Source: UKL13-2 sp036394575
GTDB taxonomy: Bacteria; Pseudomonadota; Gammaproteobacteria; Burkholderiales; Usitatibacteraceae
DNA: 64,000 nt
Assembly: GCA_036394575.1 (NCBI GenBank)
Contig: DASWEY010000019.1
Coordinates: forward strand, 1 to 64,000
Direction of reading: 5' to 3'
The translations under genes and the position numbers were made by a program. Position 1 is the first letter of the stretch. The number at the start of each line of letters is the position of its first letter. Shown here one piece after another: positions 34,514 through 42,545 of the stretch. The notes under the pieces are model-generated. The model made no database searches. It was not told where the DNA came from and was given only the letters and a program-made list of their open reading frames with translations.

Positions 34514-34861
34514 CTACCGCCCATGCACCTCGCGCGAATCCGCGGGCGCCTGGGCGCGCTCGCGCATGCCGTAGTCGCGCAGCACTTCGGCCACGCGCAG
34601 CCGATAGTCGTCGAAAATGCGCCGGCGCCCTTCGGCCTGGATGTCACGATGCGCTTCCAGATTGCGCCAGTTGCGTACGGCTTCTTCATCGCGCCAGAAC
34701 GAGAGCGACAGGATTTTTCCCGGCTCGGTGAGACTCTCGAATCGCTCAATGGAAATGAACCCCTCGAACGCGTCGAGCTGCGGGCGCAGGGTGGCGGCGG
34801 CATTGAGATAGTCCGCCTGGTGCGCCGCATTGGTCTTGGCTTCGAAAATGACGGCGATCAT
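34514..34861 (-). CDS. Antibiotic biosynthesis monooxygenase (ABM) domain protein
   Basis: 115 residues. MIAVIFEAKTNAAHQADYL at the start, LDAFEGFISIERFESLTEPGKILSLSFWRDEEAVRNWRNLEAHR in the middle is the ABM/YgiN-type dimeric ferredoxin-like fold. These act as cofactor-free monooxygenases or haem-handling proteins, but most are uncharacterised. The family B repeat begins 4 bp upstream of its start codon, so the repeat replaces the usual promoter/leader region. Confidence 0.87.
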   Translation of the reverse strand: MIAVIFEAKTNAAHQADYLNAAATLRPQLDAFEGFISIERFESLTEPGKILSLSFWRDEEAVRNWRNLEAHRDIQAEGRRRIFDDYRLRVAEVLRDYGMRERAQAPADSREVHGR

Positions 34862-34864
34862 ATC

Positions 34865-34947
34865 GTCGTTCCAGCGTAGGCTGGGACCTAGTCCATCCAA
34901 GTGTTTGATTCAACGAAGGACTGGATTCCAGCCTACGCTGGAACGAC
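34865..34947. repeat. Family B repeat, copy 2, with perfect 20-bp inverted arms
   Basis: GTCGTTCCAGCGTAGGCTGG at 34865-34884 pairs perfectly with CCAGCCTACGCTGGAACGAC at 34928-34947, with a 43-bp spacer. The right arm and spacer end match the copy at 32394. Lies between the ABM gene start and the HflX gene stop. Confidence 0.85.
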
Positions 34948-34971
34948 AATATTTGTGATGAACGGCCCCCG

Positions 34972-36468
34972 CTAAGCAACCGGCGCCGGCCCCAGCTGTT
35001 CCTGCAAACCCGCAATCACGCTGGCTTCACCACGGATGCGCAAAAACGCCCCATCGTTATCCGCACGCTCATCGAGCACTTCGCAGTTGGCAAAAATTTT
35101 CCCGCGCAGCTGTTGCGCCGACCAGGGCAGGAACAACTCGGCCTCAACCAGGTCGCGCTGGAAGAACTTGACGATGGTGGCGTGCAGCTTCGCCACATCG
35201 CCGCTATTGCGCGCGCTCATCACGATGCAATCGGGGTACTGTGCGCGCAGTTCGGCTTCGCGTTCTTTCTGCGCCGCCTGCGCATTTTCCATTTCTGCAC
35301 CGACCATATCGAACTTGTTGAACACGCGGAGCTTCGGCACCGCGGCGGCGCCGATTTCCTCGAGCACCTTGTCCGTCACCGCGAGCTGGCGTTCAAAGCC
35401 GGGATCACTCGCGTCGATGACGTGCAGCAGCAGCGAGGATTCGGCGGCTTCTTCCAGGGTCGACTTGAACGAGGCGACCAGATCGTGCGGCAGGTTCTTG
35501 ATGAAGCCGACGGTGTCGCTGACCAGCACGCGCGGCACGCTCTCGGGGTGCAGGGCGCGCACGGTGGTGTCGAGCGTGGCAAAGAGCTTGTTGGCAACCA
35601 GCACCTCGCTGCCGGTGAGGGCGCGCATCAAGGTGGACTTGCCGGCATTGGTGTAGCCGACCAGGGCCACGCGCGCCAGGCCTGTGCCGGCGCCGGCGTT
35701 GCCGGCACGGCGCGCGCGCTGGATCTGGCGGTCCGCGTCCATCGCGGCAATTTCCAGTTCCAGTTCGGCGATGCGGTTGCGGATTTTTTGCCGATCGAGC
35801 GCGGCATGCGATTCGCCCGCGCCGCGGCCGCCGGTGCCGCTGCGCTGGCGGCCCTGCGGCCCGGCGATCTTGGCGGCCTCGCGCAGGCGCGGCGACATAT
35901 AGCCCAGCCGCGCAATCTCCACCTGGGCGCGCGCCGCGCGCGAGCTGGCATGGCGGTGGAAGATTTCGAGGATGACCATGGTGCGGTCCATCACTTCGCA
36001 GCCGACTTCGATTTCGAGGTTGCGCGCCTGCGAAGGGGAGATCTCGTGATCGACGAGGATGACATCGGCACGGCGGGTGGCTTCGTCGGCGGCGGACTGC
36101 GCCGCGGCCTTGGCGCGCGCGGCGCCGCTGCGGGCGGCACGGTGCAACTCGGGCGCGGCATGCGCTTTTTCGTTCTGTGCATCGTGCACTTCGCTGTCTT
36201 CCGCATCGCCATCATCAAGATCATCGCCGCCTTCCGCAGAAGGATCGACCCAGCGCCGCATCTCCTGCCGCTTGCCCACGCCTAGGTAGGCCGCCGAATC
36301 GAACTTAGCGCGCTTCTGGATGAAGGTGTTGACGACCTGATAGCCCAGCGTTTTGGCAAGTTCGCGCAGCTCGGTCAGCGAGGCTTCGAACTCGATATCG
36401 CTGACCGACGGCAAATGCACGGCTGCGACGATAGCGCGCAGGGCTTGTTGTTTGGTTTCGTTTTGCAT
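34972..36468 (-). CDS. hflX: GTPase HflX (ribosome-associated), with acidic insert
   Basis: 498 residues, longer than the common 370-440. The N-terminal HflX domain is interrupted at about 75-130 by a low-complexity acidic/alanine-rich segment (GGDDLDDGDAEDSEVHDAQN, then an AR- and KAAAQ-rich part). HflX motifs are intact: the linker SSRAARAQVEIARLGYMSPRLRE, G1 GYTNAGKST (about 270), G3 VSDTVGFIKNLP and G4 NKFD. HflX splits stalled ribosomes after heat or antibiotic stress. In most betaproteobacteria hflX sits with hfq and hflKC; here it is alone, so this may be a second copy. Confidence 0.92.
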   Translation of the reverse strand: MQNETKQQALRAIVAAVHLPSVSDIEFEASLTELRELAKTLGYQVVNTFIQKRAKFDSAAYLGVGKRQEMRRWVDPSAEGGDDLDDGDAEDSEVHDAQNEKAHAAPELHRAARSGAARAKAAAQSAADEATRRADVILVDHEISPSQARNLEIEVGCEVMDRTMVILEIFHRHASSRAARAQVEIARLGYMSPRLREAAKIAGPQGRQRSGTGGRGAGESHAALDRQKIRNRIAELELEIAAMDADRQIQRARRAGNAGAGTGLARVALVGYTNAGKSTLMRALTGSEVLVANKLFATLDTTVRALHPESVPRVLVSDTVGFIKNLPHDLVASFKSTLEEAAESSLLLHVIDASDPGFERQLAVTDKVLEEIGAAAVPKLRVFNKFDMVGAEMENAQAAQKEREAELRAQYPDCIVMSARNSGDVAKLHATIVKFFQRDLVEAELFLPWSAQQLRGKIFANCEVLDERADNDGAFLRIRGEASVIAGLQEQLGPAPVA

Positions 36469-37067
36469 TGGGGGTTTCTGGTTGGGCGGGGTTGGTGTCA
36501 GCGGGAAGCTGAAAGACGCCGGGGGTCGGGCTCGCCTGCGGCGCCCGGATTACCAGCGCGCCGAGCCGCAAGTATAGCGAGGCTTTCCCCTTTCTTCCTG
36601 GCCGCGATTCCCAGGGCGCGCCGTCTTGTCCGCTCATACCGGAGCTGCGTGTTTTGTCTGCCGTGTGAAGCCGCTTCGAAATTTGCCTTGCTTGCAAGAA
36701 GATTCGCGGTGCATTGACCCCATCCCAACTTGCCGCTGCCTGCACACTTTTCCGGGAGGAAAGAGCTGTTCAAGTGAGGGCAGCATGCAAAGCGAGAAGC
36801 GCGGCAACATTGCGCACGAATCGATAACCTTGAAAGCACGCAAGTACTAGTTTTCCATGGATTCAGAACGCTACGATTGCGACATCAGGTGTTTCTGTCG
36901 TTCGGAAGGTTGATGTCTTTGTTCTGTTGCTCGAAAAAGCTGCGACCCATGTCGAGCAATGGGAGTAACTGCACAGCGGTGGATGGCGAAGGGCGGCAAA
37001 TGAAACCTGGTCGTGAAATCTTCCCCCGGCAATATCAGTTCGTCTCGTCATCTCAAAAAGGACTGCC
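36469..37067. other. Gene-free region of about 600 bp
   Basis: No reading frame on either strand has a credible start, composition or known motif. It should contain the hflX and esterase promoters. Nothing like a repeat of family A or B is seen here. Confidence 0.5.
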
Positions 37068-38063
37068 ATGAAAGCAACGAAAAGCGCGAACCCCGATACC
37101 CCAACCAGCCGCCGGACCATTTTGCGAGGAGGCGCAGCCGCGGCTGCAGCCGCCCTCGCGGGGCTCCCGGCACTCGCATTGCCCGGCGCCTCATCCGCGG
37201 CCCCAGTTACCTCAACCCCAGATAAAGGAGCAAAACTCATGAACTATGTCACGACCAAAGACGGTGTCCAAATCTTCTATAAGGATTGGGGAAAGGGACA
37301 ACCCATTGTCTTCTCCCACGGATGGCCGCTGAGCTCGGACGATTGGGATGCGCAGATGATGTACTTCCTCAATCGCGGCTATCGCGTGATTGCGCACGAC
37401 CGTCGCGGGCATGGACGCTCGACGCAAGTCGCCGTGGGCCACGACATGGACCATTATGCCGATGACCTCGCGGCCGTCGTCGCTCATCTCGACCTGAAGA
37501 ACGCCGTTCACGTCGGGCACTCCACCGGGGGCGGCGAAGTCGTGCGCTATCTGGCGCGCCATGGCGAGAGCCGCGCCGCCAAGGCGGTACTGATCGCCGC
37601 CGTTCCCCCGCTGATGGTGAAGACGGCCGCCAATCCGGGCGGCCTGCCGAAGGACGTGTTCGACGGGCTCCAGGCCCAAGTGGCCAACAATCGGGCGCAG
37701 TTTTACCGTGACCTGCCGGCAGGCCCGTTCTATGGCTTTAACCGGCCGGGCGCCAAGCCGGCCGAGGGCGTGATTCAGAACTGGTGGCGCCAGGGGATGG
37801 CCGGCGGCGCCAAGGCGCACTACGACGGCATCGTCGCCTTCTCGCAGACCGATTTCACCGAAGACCTCAAACGCATTTCCATTCCGACCCTGGTGATGCA
37901 CGGCGACGATGACCAGATTGTCCCCTATGCCGACTCCGGCCCCCTCAGCGCAAAGCTGCTGAAAAACGGCACGTTGAAAACCTACCCGGGATTCCCCCAC
38001 GGCATGCCGACGACAAATGCCGACACGATCAACGCCGACTTGCTGGCGTTTATCAAAGGGTAA
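37068..38063 (+). CDS. Alpha/beta hydrolase (non-haem haloperoxidase/arylesterase type) with Tat leader
   Basis: 331 residues. SRRTILRGG at 14-22 followed by an alanine-rich hydrophobic stretch is a Tat signal. The hydrolase domain begins at about 58 (MNYVTTKDGVQIFYKDWG) and shows the oxyanion SHGWPLSSDDW, the nucleophile elbow GHSTGGG (Ser152), the acid in HGDDDQIVP (about 282) and His311. Close relatives are cytoplasmic proteins of about 275 residues starting exactly at that inner Met. Here the inner ATG (37239) has its own AAAGGAG 8 nt upstream. The gene ends in a strong terminator. Confidence 0.9.
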   Translation: MKATKSANPDTPTSRRTILRGGAAAAAAALAGLPALALPGASSAAPVTSTPDKGAKLMNYVTTKDGVQIFYKDWGKGQPIVFSHGWPLSSDDWDAQMMYFLNRGYRVIAHDRRGHGRSTQVAVGHDMDHYADDLAAVVAHLDLKNAVHVGHSTGGGEVVRYLARHGESRAAKAVLIAAVPPLMVKTAANPGGLPKDVFDGLQAQVANNRAQFYRDLPAGPFYGFNRPGAKPAEGVIQNWWRQGMAGGAKAHYDGIVAFSQTDFTEDLKRISIPTLVMHGDDDQIVPYADSGPLSAKLLKNGTLKTYPGFPHGMPTTNADTINADLLAFIKG

Positions 38064-38083
38064 AACGTAAAGGGTAAAGTGCG

Positions 38084-38120
38084 AATGGTCGGCCGCGATT
38101 GCGGCCGACCATTTTTATTT
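38084..38120 (+). terminator. Intrinsic terminator of the hydrolase gene
   Basis: AATGGTCGGCCGC-GATT-GCGGCCGACCATT has perfect 13-bp arms and is followed by TTTATTT. It starts 20 bp after the stop codon. Confidence 0.92.
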
Positions 38121-38260
38121 CCATTGCGGGGCCGCGTACCGCATTGAGGGGCGCGGCGCGTCAATTGTCGGGATCGCTGGCCTTGGGAATATATCGAGCT
38201 TCGCCTCTTTTATTCCTTTATTCCCGGCAGGCAATTCCTGACGCAGATGTCTCCTGCGCC

Positions 38261-40930
38261 TCAGGCTGGCGTCGGATGTTCTGTCGGCGATTTCATTTGC
38301 AGCGGCGGCCAGTCCTGCGCTGGGTGAAACTCGACGAAGGTGCGTTTGACGCGTGTCGACTTCATAAAATAGGCAATCCAGACTAAAAGAAAAATTGCTT
38401 TAGCACCTATCCATAGCAGCTGGTTCGCGCTGGCCTTGGCGGCAGTCGCAGGAATCATGCTGGCGAGCAAAAAGTCGAAAATTCCAAATAACACATACAC
38501 GGCGGCCAGTCGGACAAACAGATAAGGCGCCAGCCGGCGCTTTTGCGAAAACGCCATAAACAACAAAGTGCAGAAGACCAGCCCGGTCACATCCCCGGCA
38601 AGCTCCAGCAACAATAAAGGCGCATGTCCCGCGTGAAAAGATACGCTCTGCATGGATGAAATCTCCACCCAGTTTTGCAGGGAATAAGACGGCAGGTCAA
38701 TCAGAATATTGATGACCGCCTGTATCGGACTCCAGTAAATGGCAATACCAGGTATGTACATCCAGCCGGCGACACCCACCGGACCCTCTGCGGGAACCGC
38801 ACCTTGCTGTGGCGGGTCATATCGAAAAATCTTCCTGGCAAGGTAAACGAGGATGACAAAAAGCAGCAATGCGAACATTGCTACGGCTGGGTTGAAACCC
38901 TTCTTGCTGCTGGCGGCTGCTCCCTTGTCGTACCAATTGATGTCGTAGTCCAGGTTGTCCCGCGCCTGATTGACGTTGGCGGCAAACTTTGGCACATCCG
39001 CAAGGGCAACGAAGTCTGACTTGGATTGGTAACGGTCCGTAATGGAAAGCGAATCGCCACCATCAAAAAGCACCTGCCGTTGATAATCGAATGCCGGGTC
39101 ACTGACGGAATATTTTTTCTGCTTGAATGACCATTTTATTTTTGGCAGGCGTATATCGGTGGTCTGCGTAAATTCGATCGGGTGGCGTAGAGCCAAGGGC
39201 GAATTGCGGCTGGCGATTTCGGGCCGGCGCAGGTAGATCGAGACCTCCGGCACAAAGGCGCTTGCCTCGCGCTGTGCTTTGCCTTCGGGCCGTTGCCAGA
39301 AATCCGGGATGTCATATTGTTCCGTCACGGTAAGGCGGTTGGCGGCCTTTTCGTCCAGCACGGATATCGGGTTGGCCACGACGATCTTGGGGTAGTAGCG
39401 GATGTAGAAATCCAGATAGGATTTCTGCATGCTCTCGCGCGTTTCAACCGCCAGTTTTCCGCGCAGGTCTTCCGCCGCATTACCCTCGAATACGGTGGTG
39501 ACCGTCAGGCTGGCCGGTTTTTTCTCCGATTCGCGCGCATCCAGAAATGCCACCACCGCCTTCTTGTTGGCCTTGGTGGTGGGATTGGTCATAGGCATGA
39601 AGTCACGGGTTCCGCGATCGATGAGCAGGGCATAGCCAAAATCCGGCTGCACGACATTTGCAAAATCCGCCTCCTGTCTGGCGCGTGTCGGATCGAACCA
39701 GTGATCGACGCCGTCAAGCTTGATGTGAACAATCACATGATTGAAAGCGCCTGGCGAAGGCGGTTGTTCACGCACCAGGCGCCGCAGCTCCGTACTCACC
39801 AGGGCGGGCTGAGCTTCGATCCCCAGGGCGCGCAGCATGGTCACCGCCAGAAGCGCCTTGTCTTTGCAATCGCCGAAGCGCCGCGCGAACACTTCATTGG
39901 GCGAATGGGGCGCATGCGAGTTTGCCCCAATTTCGATACCCAGATAACGAACATTGCCCTGGACCGAGCGCAGAACTCCGAGAATGCGCTCGCGCACATC
40001 GCTGCTCGTCTTGCCGATGCGCGCAATTTCCTCGCGCAAATCCGCACTAAGCTTGATCGGCGGCTGGTAATGGGGATAGGCCCAATTGGCAACCGCCGCC
40101 CAATCGTGGAACTCACTCCAGTACACCATCGGGTACGGATCAAACCAGGATGGCGCATCGGAGTTGGTCGTGAGTGCGGGAACGGACCTCGCTTCCCAGC
40201 GCTGGTCGCTGACCCCGCCGGCCTTGGTGATGGTCGGCTTCTGCTCGGTGTTGCGCAGGTGGACCGCGATATCGCGACCGAGCGGGAATACCAGCCGCCT
40301 GAAGGAATGTTCGACCGGCACGGAATACTGGAGGTCTAGTCGGCCGAATATGCGATTGCCAAATACCGGATTCGTCCCGCCGACCGAATAGGAATACTCG
40401 ACAGTGTCGCCCGGCCGCACATCGTTGAGGGCAATGACAACGCTCTTCCTGCCGTCATACAGCTTGTACTCAAGCTCCCGTTCACGCTGCAGCACCCGAA
40501 TCGAGCTGCTCGCCATGCGCGGCTTGGTCTCTCCATTGCGATGCAGCAGCAGGGAATGCAGGGTTAGCGTTTGATAGGCTGGGTTGAATTCAATTTCAAC
40601 ATGTGCGGCTGTCTCGACGCCCTGTTCGTTGAGCACCCTGACGACAGTGTGCCGGTAGTTCGTCGCGCTCTCACCATCAATGCGCACCTGGGCATCGGCC
40701 AACAGCCAATAGACACCCTGCGAGGCCTTGCTCTCCTGCGCATTGTTACCCTCATTGATCGCAATGGGCACCACCCAAGCTGGGGCGGGGCCGATCTTGT
40801 ATTCCTTGCCAATGGCAGTGTCGGAAGGGGCAGCGTGCGCCGACGGGAAGGCGAGCGCGACAAAACATGCTGTAGCGGCGGCAGTGGCTTTGCGCCACAT
40901 GCCCTGAAACCCATCAATGCGTGAACTCAA
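38261..40930 (-). CDS. DUF3857/transglutaminase-domain protein with membrane C-terminus
   Basis: 889 residues. Signal peptide (about 12-33), DUF3857 domain (about 60-250: RHTVVRVLNEQGVETAAHVEIEFNP, GDTVEYSYSVGGTNPVFGNRIFGRLDLQ), a transglutaminase-like core (about 270-420) with the Cys in RRFGDCKDKALL, the His in FNHVIVHI and the Asp in DHWFDPT. One TM segment near 665, then a DUF2569-like block with several TM helices (GVAGWMYIPGIAIYWSPIQAVINIL). Usually secreted DUF3857 proteins lack this membrane block. Substrate unknown. A TTG at 40930 after GAAGGAAG or ATG 40900 can be the start. Confidence 0.85.
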   Translation of the reverse strand: MSSRIDGFQGMWRKATAAATACFVALAFPSAHAAPSDTAIGKEYKIGPAPAWVVPIAINEGNNAQESKASQGVYWLLADAQVRIDGESATNYRHTVVRVLNEQGVETAAHVEIEFNPAYQTLTLHSLLLHRNGETKPRMASSSIRVLQRERELEYKLYDGRKSVVIALNDVRPGDTVEYSYSVGGTNPVFGNRIFGRLDLQYSVPVEHSFRRLVFPLGRDIAVHLRNTEQKPTITKAGGVSDQRWEARSVPALTTNSDAPSWFDPYPMVYWSEFHDWAAVANWAYPHYQPPIKLSADLREEIARIGKTSSDVRERILGVLRSVQGNVRYLGIEIGANSHAPHSPNEVFARRFGDCKDKALLAVTMLRALGIEAQPALVSTELRRLVREQPPSPGAFNHVIVHIKLDGVDHWFDPTRARQEADFANVVQPDFGYALLIDRGTRDFMPMTNPTTKANKKAVVAFLDARESEKKPASLTVTTVFEGNAAEDLRGKLAVETRESMQKSYLDFYIRYYPKIVVANPISVLDEKAANRLTVTEQYDIPDFWQRPEGKAQREASAFVPEVSIYLRRPEIASRNSPLALRHPIEFTQTTDIRLPKIKWSFKQKKYSVSDPAFDYQRQVLFDGGDSLSITDRYQSKSDFVALADVPKFAANVNQARDNLDYDINWYDKGAAASSKKGFNPAVAMFALLLFVILVYLARKIFRYDPPQQGAVPAEGPVGVAGWMYIPGIAIYWSPIQAVINILIDLPSYSLQNWVEISSMQSVSFHAGHAPLLLLELAGDVTGLVFCTLLFMAFSQKRRLAPYLFVRLAAVYVLFGIFDFLLASMIPATAAKASANQLLWIGAKAIFLLVWIAYFMKSTRVKRTFVEFHPAQDWPPLQMKSPTEHPTPA

Positions 40931-41044
40931 TCGCGTGCTTCCTTCTTCTTGTTGGCTTTGGAATTAAAGCGGAATCACCGGATTCTAACGTGCCAATGCA
41001 ACCATCGAAGGTAGGTTCGGCGCACGGGATAGCGCCAATTCGAA

Positions 41045-41129
41045 AAATGCAGATCGCCATTTGGCGCGCCTTCCCGGACATTTTTGCCCCGAAAGGCGCG
41101 CCAATGCTGGAGTTTGGTATTTGTATTTA
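41045..41129 (+). repeat. Family A dispersed palindromic repeat, copy 7
   Basis: The cleanest copy: TTGGCGCGCCTTCCCGG and CCCCGAAAGGCGCGCCAA are near-perfect inverted arms around ACATTTTTG. Left flank GCAGATCGCCAT, right tail TGCTGGAGTTTGG and TATTTGTATTTA. Confidence 0.9.
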
Positions 41130-41161
41130 GGCTGAAGCTTTTATTCCTTGCGGCTCGTGCC

Positions 41162-41437
41162 TCAGGCCGCGCCCTTCTTCGCCGCAGCCTCTTTCGCCTT
41201 CTTCGCGTCCGCCTTGCCGAGTTCTTCCGCAGTCAGCTTGACCTTCTTGACCTTCTCGACTTTTTCGGCCTTGACCTTTTCCTTCACCACTTTTTCCTTC
41301 TTCACCTTTTCCTTTTTCACGACCGGCCCCGCCGCCGCTACTTTCGCCGCGCGCTTGGCCTGCTTGGCTTCCACCTCGAGCAACTTCTTGTTCTTCTGAT
41401 TCTGACGTCTTGCCTTCAACATTTTTGCGTGACTCAA
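41162..41437 (-). CDS. Small lysine-rich basic protein
   Basis: 91 residues, about a third lysine, low complexity (repeats of VKKEKV/VKEKV). The N-terminus MSHAKMLKARRQNQKNKKLLE is less biased and looks conserved. The TTG at 41437 lies 5 nt after a perfect AGGAGG; the first ATG (41422) would be 20 nt away, so TTG is preferred. Likely binds nucleic acid or ribosomes by charge alone; no known domain. Alone between the large DUF3857 gene and hicB. Confidence 0.65.
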   Translation of the reverse strand: MSHAKMLKARRQNQKNKKLLEVEAKQAKRAAKVAAAGPVVKKEKVKKEKVVKEKVKAEKVEKVKKVKLTAEELGKADAKKAKEAAAKKGAA

Positions 41438-41672
41438 TTGAACCTCCTGTGATGAAACATGAAATGTCGCGTTATTTTGTTCCGAATTTGTGTTCTGCGC
41501 TGAACCTCGGTTGGCAGCGCCCGGAATTAGATCACGAAAGCGTACCGGCCCGGGAATGAGGAAACATCGTATCTGGTCGTGCGAGAGCAGATTGCTATAT
41601 TGCGCGACCTGGCCCCGAAGCCGCGATGCCCTCTGCCCCCAATGCGCTTGCGTCTGGCAAGGGCCGCTTGCG

Positions 41673-42173
41673 CTATTTTTTCGCCATGGCTTTTGGTCCT
41701 GCCGCCGTTTTCCGCTTTACCCCCTTGGTACGTCCCGCAACTGCCTCGCCCTCACGCAGTCCCGGCGTTACGGATCGATCAAGCGCTGCCTTCGCCCGCT
41801 CGATCGCCGACAGCACCAGGTAGGCCGAGCGGTCCATATGTGCTCGCTTGGCCGCGCGATCGACGATGGCGAGTTCGCTTTTCCGCGCGGTGATATTCAC
41901 CCGCACGGTGGCGTCATTCATGAACGACAGATCCACCGGCGCCAGGGCGAGCGCATAAGCATCGCGGTAATCGGGATCGGCCTTCCAGCGATCCAGCGCC
42001 GACGGCTCGGGCGCGATGTCTTCGCCGCGCAAATGCACCTCGACCGCTTCCTGCACATTGCGTAGCGCTTCGTCGAGCGTGGCGCCCGCCGAAAAACATC
42101 CCGGCAAATCGGGAATGATCACGCCGAATACCGATTTCCGGTCCTTGTGAATGACGACGGGGTAGTGCTTCAT
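41673..42173 (-). CDS. hicB: HicB-type antitoxin
   Basis: 166 residues. Residues 1-50 (YPVVIHKDRKSVFGVIIPDLPGCFSAGATLDEALRNVQEAV) are the partially degraded RNase H fold typical of HicB. A ribbon-helix-helix DNA-binding part follows (ATVRVNITARKSELAIVDRAAKRAHMDRSAYLVLSA). The last 40 residues are a basic tail (KGVKRKTAAGPKAMAKK) longer than usual. Overlaps the toxin gene by 4 nt (ATGA). HicB blocks the HicA mRNA interferase and represses the operon. Confidence 0.92.
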   Translation of the reverse strand: MKHYPVVIHKDRKSVFGVIIPDLPGCFSAGATLDEALRNVQEAVEVHLRGEDIAPEPSALDRWKADPDYRDAYALALAPVDLSFMNDATVRVNITARKSELAIVDRAAKRAHMDRSAYLVLSAIERAKAALDRSVTPGLREGEAVAGRTKGVKRKTAAGPKAMAKK

Positions 42174-42355
42174 GATGGAATTCCTGCCTGTTTGAGAATG
42201 GCTTTGGCGGTGCCCAGCGGAAGGTCTTTTCTCGGGTGCGGCACAGTGATCTTTCCCGGTATCCGCGCGTGCTTGAATTGCACGTGGCTGCCTTTCTGGT
42301 GAGCCTTCCGCCAGCCGGCGGCTTTAAGCAGCTTGATAATCTCGTCGCTGGACAT
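42170..42355 (-). CDS. hicA: HicA-type mRNA interferase toxin
   Basis: 61 residues, full length for HicA. MSSDEIIKLLKAAGWRKAHQKGSHVQFKH contains the catalytic His in the GSHxxF motif, then the dsRBD-like end KITVPHPRKDLPLGTAKAILKQAGI. HicA cuts mRNA in a translation-independent way when HicB is lost. A TATAAT (42362-42367) ends 6 bp before the ATG and there is no Shine-Dalgarno sequence. Confidence 0.93.
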   Translation of the reverse strand: MSSDEIIKLLKAAGWRKAHQKGSHVQFKHARIPGKITVPHPRKDLPLGTAKAILKQAGIPS

Positions 42356-42417
42356 GGGCGGATTATACACACCAATACACACGTGGCGTGGGCCGCCGGG
42401 GTTGCACCAGATCGTCA

Positions 42418-42508
42418 AACTCTAGCACTGGTGCGGTGTTTGAGGATTTTTACTCGGGAAGGCGCGTGGATGCTTGGGTTTTGTATTTATATCGAATTTG
42501 GCCTATCT
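42418..42508 (+). repeat. Family A dispersed palindromic repeat, copy 8 (island boundary)
   Basis: CTCTAGCACTGGTGCGGTGT, TTGAGGATTTTTACTCGGG, AAGGCGCGTGGATGCTTGGG, then TTTTGTATTTATATCG and the tail AATTTGGCC. It marks the change from GC-rich DNA on the hicA side to A+T-rich DNA beyond. Confidence 0.88.
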
Positions 42509-42545
42509 GATTCTAAATTGTGAAATCGGCCATTATTAAACTTTG

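Noticed and set aside
36626..36850. Short cysteine-containing open frame in the gap after hflX
   Set aside because: No ribosome-binding site, no conserved motif, and the composition resembles non-coding DNA.
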